This document shows, one piece after another, positions 57,757 to 64,000 of a stretch of DNA of 64,000 nucleotides. Position numbers and translations under genes: made by a program. Below the pieces are notes generated by a model. That model ran no database searches, was not told where the DNA came from, and was given only the letters and a program-made list of their open reading frames with translations. This DNA is from JAXMCK01 sp046349395 (lineage in GTDB: Bacteria > Pseudomonadota > Alphaproteobacteria > Geminicoccales > Geminicoccaceae). The stretch lies in NCBI GenBank assembly GCA_046349395.1, contig JAXMCK010000003.1:186001-250000 (forward strand), written 5' to 3'. Numbering within the stretch: the first letter of the stretch is position 1; every line of letters begins with the position of its first letter.

Positions 57757-59895
57757 TCAGCCCGATGCCGACGAAGGCTTGTCGAGAAAGCGCCGCTCGA
57801 ATGCCTCCGCGCTGACGGGAGGGCTGATCAGATTGCCCTGGACCTCGTGGCAGTTCAGCCGGCGCAGTCGCTGCAGCTGGCCCTCGGTCTCCACACCCTC
57901 GGCGATGACCCTGAGCCCCAGACTTTGTCCGAGGTTGATGATGGCACGGACGATCGCCTCGTCGTTGGGGCTGTGCTCGAGGTTCTGGACGAACGACTGA
58001 TCGATCTTCAGCCGCTGGACCGGCAGCCGCTTGACATAGGAAAGCGAAGAGTAGCCGGTCCCGAAATCGTCGATCGACAGGGAAACGCCGAGCTCGTGCA
58101 GATAGCGCAAGCTCTGCGCCGCCGTCTGGCTGTTCTCGATGACGGCGTTCTCCGTGAGTTCGATGTCGAGTGCCGCGGGTTCGAGGCCGCTCTCGTTGAG
58201 CACATGCTCGATGAGGAGCTCGACGCCACGCTCGCGGAACTGCACGGGCGAGAGATTGACCGAGAGCTGCATCTGGGAGAAGCCGCGATCGCGCCAGATC
58301 CTGTGCTGTCCGCAGGCACTCTTCAGCACCCAGCCCGTAAGGGCACCGATGAGGCCGATGTCCTCGGCGAGACCGATGAATTCGCCGGGTCGCACGATCC
58401 CACGATGGGGGTGATTCCATCGGACCAGCGCTTCCACGCCGATGAGCTGCCCGGACGCCAAGGACAGCTGGGGCTGATAGTAGACGATGAACTGCTCACC
58501 GGCCAAAGCCTGCCGCAGCTCGCGCTCCAGCGTCACCGCACGCCGAGCTGCGACGTTCATCTCGGCAGCGAAGAATCTGTAGGCGTCTCGACCGGCAGCC
58601 TTCGCCCGGTACATGGCCAGATCGGCGTTCTTCAACAGCGTGTCGACGGTGCGGCCGTCGGTCGGGGCAATCGTGATCCCCACGCTGACACTGAGATGTA
58701 GCTCCTCGTCTTCCTGAGGGCTCACGAACGGTAGCGAGAACGCCTCGCTCAACCGGCGGGAAAGTTCGGCGGCATCGTCGGGGCGGGTAATTCCGGTCTG
58801 AAGGACGACGAACTCGTCGCTTTCGAGCCGTGCCAGCATGTCCGTCTCGCGCACCCTTTCGCGGAGTCGGGACGCGACCTGCCTCAGGACGTCATTGCAG
58901 GCTTCCTTACCGAAGGCCTCGTTCATCGTCTTGAAGCGGTCCAGATCGAGATGAAGCAGGGCCAGCATCTCATTTCGCCGTGCGGTCCGCGCGAGTTCCT
59001 GCTCGAAGTGGCTCTTGAACAGTTCCGCGTTGGGTAGGCCGGTCAGGGCGTCGGTGTAGAGCGACTGGTTCTGGTCCGCTTCGGACTGGCGAAGCTCGGT
59101 GACGTCGAGGGCGATGGTGAGGACCTCGCGCACGCTGCCTGCAGCGTCGCTGACGGGTCCCTTCACGGTCAGGAGATGGTGGGTGACACCCGCTTTCGAC
59201 TGAACGGTCTCCTGACGGGGACGAAGGGTCGGCTCGCCGGTCTCGAAAATCTTGGCGTCGGCGACACTCTGCCGGACGGCATACTCCTCGCCGTGACTCT
59301 CCTCGAGGAAGCGGCCCAAGGTCCTGTCGCGCTCTACGCCGAGCAGCGCTTCATGCGCCTTGTTCATGGCAACGAGACGGCCCTGCGCATCGACCAGCGT
59401 CAAGGCGGCTGGAATCGCGTCGAGGAGGGCCTGAGCTGCCACGACGCCTTCCGTGACCTGCCGCTCGCTCAAGGCCTGTTCGAGTAGAGCTGCGCGTTCG
59501 GCCAGAAGCTTCTGCTGCCGACGCAGCGTCAGGAGGTTTCGAGCCCGCGCACGAAATTCGAGATGATCGACCGGGCTGAGGAGGAAGTCGGTGGCTCCCG
59601 CCTCGAGCGCGCGGTAGCAGAACTCTCGATCCTCGTAGACCGTCACGACGATGATCGGCACTTCTGCCAGGGGAGGGCGGGTGCGCAGGGCGCGCACGAA
59701 GCTGGCCCCGTCCATTTCGGGCATGTTGAAATCGGTGATGATGAGATCGGGCACGAGGCCGGCATCGCAGGCCCCGAGCGCCTCATGTGCGCCCGAAAAG
59801 GTGGCGACCGACAGTCCTTCACCGACGGACAGGGCCAGTCGCGTGAGGATGTTCCGGTTCGTGACCCGGTCGTCGATGACGGCAATCTTTGCCAT
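57757..59895 (-). CDS. REC-PAS-GGDEF-EAL response regulator in the rpfG position
   Basis: A 712-residue cytoplasmic protein. The receiver (residues 1-125) has Asp8/Asp9, the phospho-acceptor Asp55 (ITDFNMPEMDG) and Thr85, but the usual lysine is serine (DFLLSPV, Ser107). It is similar in style to the RpfG receiver. A PAS domain lies near residues 150-270. The GGDEF domain (about 280-440) has RLESDEFVVL, so the two glycines are lost. The EAL domain (about 455-705) keeps EAL (488-490), Asn547, Glu579 and Glu582 (ELTE), DDFGTGYSS, Lys630, Glu666 and Gln686, the residues for metal binding and catalysis. A c-di-GMP phosphodiesterase is predicted, with the GGDEF part perhaps regulatory. The gene precedes rpfC in one operon. 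Confidence 0.9.
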   Translation of the reverse strand: MAKIAVIDDRVTNRNILTRLALSVGEGLSVATFSGAHEALGACDAGLVPDLIITDFNMPEMDGASFVRALRTRPPLAEVPIIVVTVYEDREFCYRALEAGATDFLLSPVDHLEFRARARNLLTLRRQQKLLAERAALLEQALSERQVTEGVVAAQALLDAIPAALTLVDAQGRLVAMNKAHEALLGVERDRTLGRFLEESHGEEYAVRQSVADAKIFETGEPTLRPRQETVQSKAGVTHHLLTVKGPVSDAAGSVREVLTIALDVTELRQSEADQNQSLYTDALTGLPNAELFKSHFEQELARTARRNEMLALLHLDLDRFKTMNEAFGKEACNDVLRQVASRLRERVRETDMLARLESDEFVVLQTGITRPDDAAELSRRLSEAFSLPFVSPQEDEELHLSVSVGITIAPTDGRTVDTLLKNADLAMYRAKAAGRDAYRFFAAEMNVAARRAVTLERELRQALAGEQFIVYYQPQLSLASGQLIGVEALVRWNHPHRGIVRPGEFIGLAEDIGLIGALTGWVLKSACGQHRIWRDRGFSQMQLSVNLSPVQFRERGVELLIEHVLNESGLEPAALDIELTENAVIENSQTAAQSLRYLHELGVSLSIDDFGTGYSSLSYVKRLPVQRLKIDQSFVQNLEHSPNDEAIVRAIINLGQSLGLRVIAEGVETEGQLQRLRRLNCHEVQGNLISPPVSAEAFERRFLDKPSSASG

Positions 59896-60085
59896 TGGAG
59901 TCTATCCCGGTCCCGCCCAGATCGGGTTCAAGCGACGACCTACACAAAAACCGTAAGCTGAACGGGAAGCTGCATCAAGTTTCGGGTGAAACATGGACCG
60001 TGCGCAGGCGAGATCGCCACGCCGCGGGAGAAATTTGGCGGAGCCGCCTTTGCGCGTGGCGGGAGAATGACGGCTGAGCTACAGC

Positions 60086-61378
60086 TTGTTCACAAACGAG
60101 CCGGCGGTTCAGCCCTTGATCGACGTCGTTTTCGCACTTCTGGCCCAGCCCTGGCTACCGTGGACGCTCTCGGCCCTCATCGTCGGTGTCGCCTTCCTAC
60201 TCTGGGTCCAATTCCGGGTCCGCGGTATCGATCCGGTCCTCGCGGCCTTGGACGACGCGATCAGCGCCGTGCAGGAGACGGAAGGCCCGAGCTCGTTCAA
60301 GCGCCGGTACGCGCAGGTTTTTCAACGCTTGGCTGAAAATAGGGTCGTGGGTGAGGTCTGGCGAGCTTTTGCCTCGACGATCGGACCGGCCCCGGACAAT
60401 GACGATGCGCTGGCTTACGCCAGGCGGCCGCAGGAACATCTGAACGAATCCTTGCTGCCACTGGTAGGCGTGAACCTCCGCTTCTATCAGGCGGTGCCGA
60501 ATTTGCTCGTCGGTACCGGACTGCTCTTTACGTTTCTCGGGCTGGTCGGTGCGCTTTATTTCGCCAGCAAGGGCGTGGCCGCCGCCGCCATCCAGGAAGC
60601 GCAGCACGCGTTGCGTGAGCTTCTCGCAGCGGCCACGTTCAAGTTCGCAACCTCGATCGCCGGTCTCGGCAGCTCGATGCTGTTCTCGTGGCGCGAGAAG
60701 GTCCTGCTCTACAAGGTTCAGCGGCTTCTCGGTCTGCTGTGCGCTGCCCTTGACGCGCGCATGGTGCCGCTCACCGAGACCGGACTCGCCATGTCGCAGC
60801 TGCACGAGCTTCGAACGCAGACGAACGAGCTGCGCAATCTCGGGCGGAACCTGCTGGTCCGTGTCCCGGCAACGGTGGAGGACCGCCTGGGCGAGGAACT
60901 GATCTCCGCCGTCGAGCCCATTCGCAGTGCGATGAAGACCGCGGCCGGACGCCTGGCGCAACTCGATACGATGATCACCGAGGCGCTGGACGTGAATCGC
61001 CGTCTTGGCGAGCTCACGACGGCCCAGACCGGGGCCGCCGAGCGCGGTGGAGCGTTGGACTCACTGGATCGCAAGCTGGGCGAGACGATTCTCGCCCTCA
61101 AGGACGGACTGTCGATTCTCCATGGGCGCTCGCGGCGGTCGTGGCGTCAGGAGAAGAATGCAACTGAATCGCTGCTGCGTTCCGGTATCGAGATGCTGGA
61201 CGAGGCACATGCGGCATTCGTCGAGCTGACACAGGTCCTGGAAACGCTGCCCGCCGACGCGGCGCAGAGTGATCAGCGGATCGCTGGACTGCTGGCGTCC
61301 ATCCACCGGGGCGTGGCATCGGCAGGACAACGATTGGAGCAGGCGACGCAGCATGCCGGCAGTGCGGAGCGCCCCTAG
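60086..61378 (+). CDS. ZorA-like MotA/TolQ/ExbB-type proton-channel protein
   Basis: A 430-residue protein. One membrane helix lies near the N-terminus (about residues 19-42). Two more (NLLVGTGLLFTFLGLVGALY, about 139-158, and FATSIAGLGSSMLFSW, about 187-202) form the MotA/TolQ core with the pattern seen in Zorya ZorA. A cytoplasmic tail of about 225 residues, helical and probably coiled coil, follows. ZorA and ZorB form a proton-driven motor in the Zorya phage-defence system. The start is unclear: TTG 60086 has no good ribosome site, while an in-frame CTG at 60074 follows GGGAG by eight bases. It is divergent from the response-regulator gene and followed by a ZorB-like gene three bases away. 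Confidence 0.75.
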   Translation: MFTNEPAVQPLIDVVFALLAQPWLPWTLSALIVGVAFLLWVQFRVRGIDPVLAALDDAISAVQETEGPSSFKRRYAQVFQRLAENRVVGEVWRAFASTIGPAPDNDDALAYARRPQEHLNESLLPLVGVNLRFYQAVPNLLVGTGLLFTFLGLVGALYFASKGVAAAAIQEAQHALRELLAAATFKFATSIAGLGSSMLFSWREKVLLYKVQRLLGLLCAALDARMVPLTETGLAMSQLHELRTQTNELRNLGRNLLVRVPATVEDRLGEELISAVEPIRSAMKTAAGRLAQLDTMITEALDVNRRLGELTTAQTGAAERGGALDSLDRKLGETILALKDGLSILHGRSRRSWRQEKNATESLLRSGIEMLDEAHAAFVELTQVLETLPADAAQSDQRIAGLLASIHRGVASAGQRLEQATQHAGSAERP

Positions 61379-61381
61379 CAC

Positions 61382-62332
61382 GTGACGCAGTCCACGAGCT
61401 GGCGCGGTCCGGGTGACGAGGAAAATTATCTTGCCTCGGTCAGCGACCTCATGGTCGGCCTGCTCTTCATCTTCATCATCCTGCTGATGGCATTCGCACT
61501 CAACTTCCGGTCTGCGGAGAGCGAGGCCAAGCGGGTGCAGGACGAGCTTTCGGATGCCACGGAGCAAGTGGCCCGAGAGCGCAATCAACTCGCCAAGGAC
61601 CGGGACAGAGTGGCGGCGGAACGGGACCGCGTCGCGGTGCAGCGGGACCAACTCGCCGCGCAACGGGACGAACTCCTGCAGGAGCGTGACGTCCTGACCA
61701 ATATCACTGCAGAGCTGTCCCGACGCGACTCGACCCGTCGCGATTTGCTGCAGCAGCTGCAGCTCACCCTCGGCGAGCAGAACGTTCCGGTCGTGATCGA
61801 TCCGGACAACGGCGTACTGCGGCTGCCCGAGAGCCTCCTGTTCGATTCGGGTCAGGCCGTCCTGCGCCCGGACGGTGAACGTGCGCTGGCCGATCTCGCA
61901 AGGCTGCTCGCCGACGAGCTGCCCTGCTACACCGAAGCCCCGGCCGAGCTTCAGAAAGGGTGCGGTGAGACCCCTACGCCTCTGCTGGAGGCCGTGCTGA
62001 TCGAGGGTCATACGGACGACGTGCCAATCCGAGCTGCTGATTTCAGCGACAACTGGGAGCTCTCCGCAGCGCGCGGCCTCAGCACCTTCAAGGCTTTGAC
62101 CACCGTCGCTCCCGAGCTCGAGCAGCTGAAGAACGCGCGCGGTGAGGCCCTTCTGGGCGTCAGTGGCTACGAGGCACGTCGCCCTGTCGCTCATGGCGAA
62201 AGCGAGGAAGCCCGCAGACAGAATCGACGAATCGATTTGCGCTTCTTGGTTGCGGCACCCTCCGCTGTGGAGGTCTCCAAGCTCCGGGATGCACTCGATG
62301 CAACGGCCGGACGATCGGAATCGGAGCCATGA
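61382..62332 (+). CDS. ZorB-like MotB/OmpA-family peptidoglycan-binding protein
   Basis: A 316-residue protein starting with GTG. A single membrane helix near the N-terminus (VSDLMVGLLFIFIILLMAF) carries the proton-handling aspartate at Asp22. An arginine- and glutamine-rich coiled coil (about residues 45-120, with repeated RDRVA and RDQLA units) is followed by an OmpA-like domain: LLFDSGQAVLRPDGERAL, IEGHTDDVPI, NWELSAARGLSTFKAL and EARRQNRRIDLRFL, which bind peptidoglycan. The coiled coil between helix and OmpA domain is longer than in MotB. With the preceding gene it should form a motor complex in the inner membrane. No ZorC, ZorD or ZorE homologue follows. Confidence 0.82.
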   Translation: MTQSTSWRGPGDEENYLASVSDLMVGLLFIFIILLMAFALNFRSAESEAKRVQDELSDATEQVARERNQLAKDRDRVAAERDRVAVQRDQLAAQRDELLQERDVLTNITAELSRRDSTRRDLLQQLQLTLGEQNVPVVIDPDNGVLRLPESLLFDSGQAVLRPDGERALADLARLLADELPCYTEAPAELQKGCGETPTPLLEAVLIEGHTDDVPIRAADFSDNWELSAARGLSTFKALTTVAPELEQLKNARGEALLGVSGYEARRPVAHGESEEARRQNRRIDLRFLVAAPSAVEVSKLRDALDATAGRSESEP

Positions 62333-62358
62333 AAAAGGGCCGCTCCGGAGAGCGGCCC
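62332..62358 (-). terminator. Intrinsic terminator (minus strand)
   Basis: On the minus strand GGGCCGCTC-TCCG-GAGCGGCCC forms a perfect nine-base GC stem with a four-base loop, directly followed by TTTTTC. This is a classical Rho-independent terminator for minus-strand transcription. It touches the stop codon of the ZorB-like gene but lacks a T run on the plus strand, so it is not primarily a terminator for that gene. Confidence 0.75.
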
Positions 62359-62421
62359 AGGGTCCCATCTCGTCAGTCAAGCATGCCTTCCCTACAGGAC
62401 GTGGTCCCAAGAGGAACGCAT
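62332..62421 (-). ncRNA. Candidate small RNA of about 90 nt
   Basis: Between a promoter-like sequence (62427-62456) and a strong intrinsic terminator (62332-62358) lies about 90 nt with no open reading frame of note. The RNA would begin near ATGCGTTCCTCTTGGGACC and contain two copies of TGGGACC and a TAGGGAAGGCATGC segment before the terminator hairpin. It does not match the SRP RNA, tmRNA or 6S RNA patterns that I know. The boundaries are predictions from promoter spacing. Confidence 0.5.
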
Positions 62422-62426
62422 GGAGC

Positions 62427-62456
62427 CTTATATCTACCGTTGCGCGAGAAAGTCAA
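62427..62456 (-). promoter_or_regulatory. Sigma-70-type promoter of the candidate small RNA
   Basis: On the minus strand TTGACT (62451-62456) and TATAAG (62427-62432) are separated by 18 bases; each matches five of six consensus bases. No coding gene begins downstream before the terminator at 62358, which suggests a non-coding transcript starting near 62420. Confidence 0.55.
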
Positions 62457-62574
62457 AGATATTGCGTATTGGTTGACGTGAGTCGGGCAGCGAGGGGCTC
62501 GGCCGGCGCGTCCTTCCGCCCGACCAGAAGCGCAATCTCAGCTATCCCGCTCATGCATCGACGGAGGGAAGGGA

Positions 62575-63021
62575 ATGACGCGTGAATATCCCGACCGCCC
62601 CATCGTGGGGGTCGGCGCCGTGGTATGGCGAGAAAATCGGGTTCTGCTGGTCAGGCGTGGCAAGCCTCCCCGGGCGGGACAGTGGTCGATACCGGGGGGC
62701 GGGCAGCATGTCGGGGAGACATTGCACGAAGCCGTCTCTCGCGAAGTGGCCGAGGAGGCCGGACTCGCCCTGGCGAGTCTCGATCTGCTGACCACGGTCG
62801 ATCTCGTGGAGCGCGACGACCAAGGTCGCGTCCAGTGGCACTACACGTTGATCGACTTCACGGCAGAAGCAGCTTCGGGTGAAGCCCGCGCGGGCGATGA
62901 TGCCGACGAGGTCGGTTGGTTCACGCTGGACGAACTGAAGGGCCTCGGTCTTTGGACCGAGACCCTTCGCATCATTCGCATGGCGGCAGAAAAGCGAGAG
63001 GAAGCAAAGCCTCAGATCTGA
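62575..63021 (+). CDS. NUDIX hydrolase
   Basis: A 148-residue pyrophosphohydrolase. It begins MTREYPDRPIVGVGAVVWRE. The NUDIX box is complete: GGGQHVGETLHEAVSREVAEEAGL (given here only for position, about residues 41-64), with key residues Gly, Glu and the REVAEEAG core coordinating magnesium. The WSIPGGG segment before the box and GDDADEVGWFTLDELKGLGL near the C-terminus are typical of ADP-ribose or nucleoside-triphosphate-type members; the substrate is not predictable. A strong GGAGGGAAGGG precedes the ATG. The 3' end overlaps the XRE gene convergently by ten bases. Confidence 0.92.
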   Translation: MTREYPDRPIVGVGAVVWRENRVLLVRRGKPPRAGQWSIPGGGQHVGETLHEAVSREVAEEAGLALASLDLLTTVDLVERDDQGRVQWHYTLIDFTAEAASGEARAGDDADEVGWFTLDELKGLGLWTETLRIIRMAAEKREEAKPQI

Positions 63022-63449
63022 CGGTCTTCACCGAGATCGACGTTGGCCAGGACACGCGCCAGGTTGCATAAGGCATCCTGATGCTTGCGATTGTTGATGC
63101 CGGCAAAGTTGCGGGCCAACTCGAGCAGCATCCGCTGCTGCGGCATCAGCTCGGAAGCCTTGGGCTTGCCGCGCTTCTCGGGATCGATGTCCTCGAAGAA
63201 GTAACCGATGTCGACGCCGAGCGCCTGGGCGATCTGGTACAGCCGACCCGCCGAGATCCGGTTGATGCCGGTCTCGTACTTGTGCGCCTGCTGATACGTC
63301 ACGCCGATGAGTTCGGCCATCTGCTGCTGTGTCAGGCCCAACATGATCCGACGCTGACGAATGCGCAGACTAACATAGTGATCAACATCGAGGGCACGGC
63401 TGCGACCGCCTGTGCCGCGACCGACGACCTTGTTGGCGACCTGACTCAT
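63012..63449 (-). CDS. XRE-family transcriptional regulator
   Basis: A 145-residue DNA-binding protein. The helix-turn-helix lies at about residues 26-83: LRIRQRRIMLGLTQQQMAEL followed by IGVTYQQAHKYETGINRISA and LYQIAQALGVDIGYFFEDI. The C-terminal part is helical with a short lysine-containing linker (EKRGKPKASELMPQQ). Proteins of this length and pattern are common stand-alone regulators in alphaproteobacteria. An AT-rich upstream region holds the palindrome TTTAGCTAAA, a possible operator. Confidence 0.9.
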   Translation of the reverse strand: MSQVANKVVGRGTGGRSRALDVDHYVSLRIRQRRIMLGLTQQQMAELIGVTYQQAHKYETGINRISAGRLYQIAQALGVDIGYFFEDIDPEKRGKPKASELMPQQRMLLELARNFAGINNRKHQDALCNLARVLANVDLGEDRQI

Positions 63450-63512
63450 TCATCCACTCTCCTGCTGCGCTGCGCTCGTGCCCAGGCGGGCGGTCGAGGG
63501 TCACAGCACTTA

Positions 63513-63522
63513 TTTAGCTAAA
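63513..63522. promoter_or_regulatory. AT-rich palindrome upstream of the XRE gene
   Basis: TTTAGCTAAA is a perfect ten-base palindrome, 63 bases upstream of the XRE start codon in a conspicuously AT-rich stretch. A related TTGCTAGCC lies at 63542-63550. This may be an operator or part of the promoter; evidence is positional only. Confidence 0.3.
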
Positions 63523-63573
63523 ATACCGCCGATTTTTTAAATTGCTAGCCGAAATGAGAAAATCTCATCAACC

Positions 63574-64000
63574 TCAAGAGGCCAGCTCTGCACTCGTTGC
63601 GGTATCATCGGGTGCCGCGAGGGCGGCCGGCCACAACGCCCCGACCACCGGCTGCACCGTTTCGACCGCCACTCCCGGTAGTAAAGGAGCGTTGTAGGCA
63701 GCGAGGTCGAATCGGCCTGAATCAACGCCCGGGAAGAGCCGACGTAACATGAGCCTACCATCGGAAAGCTGCGCCAACACGTCGCGGCCGATCATCGTCT
63801 CCACCTCCTCCACGGCAACGCGTCCGACCAGGACGAGCTGGCTCGGCCGGTACACCGGCGCCATGCTGTCATCACCCAGGCGATAAGCGAGGATTTGTTC
63901 GTCCCCAAGGAGTACGGGCTCCTCGAGATCGGGCATGCTCTTGTCGACGAGGCCTGCCGCGCCAACGGCACCGGCAACCCGGATCGTCCGTCGATTTGGG
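63574..64000 (-). CDS. S24/LexA-fold regulator, C-terminal part (cut by window edge)
   Basis: About 141 C-terminal residues are visible and the frame stays open to the window end. The sequence TIRVAGAVGAAGLVDKSMPD leads into LAYRLGDDSMAPVYRPSQLV, in which the GDDSM serine corresponds to the catalytic serine of S24 peptidases; a later IGRDVLAQLSDGRLMLRRL segment holds the lysine-equivalent region, where the usual lysine appears as leucine or arginine, so self-cleavage may be lost. Such domains normally follow an N-terminal XRE helix-turn-helix, which would lie outside the window. A weak hairpin, ATGAGA-AAA-TCTCAT, at 63554-63568 follows the stop codon. Confidence 0.75.
   Translation of the reverse strand, partial: PNRRTIRVAGAVGAAGLVDKSMPDLEEPVLLGDEQILAYRLGDDSMAPVYRPSQLVLVGRVAVEEVETMIGRDVLAQLSDGRLMLRRLFPGVDSGRFDLAAYNAPLLPGVAVETVQPVVGALWPAALAAPDDTATSAELAS

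Noticed and set aside
60086..62332. Flagellar MotAB or TolQR/ExbBD identity of the pair
   Set aside because: The long helical tail of the first protein and the coiled coil of the second do not fit TolQ/ExbB or MotA/MotB, and no flagellar or tol genes are nearby; ZorAB-like fits better.
1..64000. CRISPR arrays, insertion sequences, integrases, rRNA and tRNA genes
   Set aside because: No regularly spaced repeats, transposase motifs or tRNA T-arm patterns in the intergenic regions were found by eye; a tRNAscan or Rfam run could still reveal something weak.

Overview
The window is GC-rich chromosomal DNA of an alphaproteobacterium, probably from the Rhodospirillales or a related group. This is inferred from gene content: a hopanoid (hpn) cluster, a System I cytochrome c maturation (ccm) operon, an RpoH2-type heat-shock sigma factor, and a GTTC-N7-GTTC LexA-type box, which is the alphaproteobacterial form. 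No rRNA, tRNA, CRISPR array, insertion sequence or integrase was seen. Most of the window is ordinary core genome; the accessory interest lies mainly after 33 kb.

Layout. 1-4.9 kb: hopanoid genes hpnC (cut by the window edge), hpnB and hpnM, divergent from hpnN. 4.9-10.2 kb: trpS, murJ and glnD on the minus strand. 10.4-15.5 kb: ccmD-E-F-G-H-I, followed by a translationally coupled pair of unrecognised genes (15.6-17.9 kb). 17.9-23.4 kb: moaE, moaD, pgsA, uvrC, a UbiH-type monooxygenase and rpoH on the minus strand. 23.6-33.6 kb: acylphosphatase, a Tat-exported DUF6134 protein, adenine deaminase, glmS, a SleB-type hydrolase, an S9 peptidase with no canonical start codon at its family N-terminus, an NhaC antiporter, and a radical SAM protein behind a LexA-type box. 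33.6-35.5 kb: two paralogous secreted propeller-like proteins that share an 18-bp palindrome at the same distance upstream. 35.6-44.3 kb: a Gfo/Idh/MocA oxidoreductase, a cupin, the DUF3300/DUF2950 pair, two GSTs, RlpA, a Gre factor and a periplasmic heme-binding protein. 44.8-53.6 kb: an ATP-grasp/alpha-E pair, an MttB-family methyltransferase divergent from a DgcA-like demethylase, an ELM1-family protein and a flippase-like membrane protein.

The most interesting region is 54.2-59.9 kb, a complete DSF (diffusible signal factor) quorum-sensing module: an RpfF-type synthase gene convergent with an rpfC-type hybrid sensor kinase gene, which lies downstream of a response-regulator gene. The arrangement matches the Xanthomonas rpfF / rpfG-(H)-rpfC locus. 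The output protein, however, is REC-PAS-GGDEF-EAL rather than the REC-HD-GYP protein RpfG. Its GGDEF motif is degenerate while its EAL residues are intact, so the predicted output, c-di-GMP hydrolysis, is kept with a different enzyme fold.

Next to this module lies a ZorA/ZorB-like proton-channel motor pair (60.1-62.3 kb) without other recognisable Zorya genes. Immediately downstream, on the opposite strand, is a candidate small RNA of about 90 nt with its own promoter and intrinsic terminator. The window ends with a NUDIX hydrolase, an XRE regulator and the C-terminal half of an S24/LexA-fold regulator.
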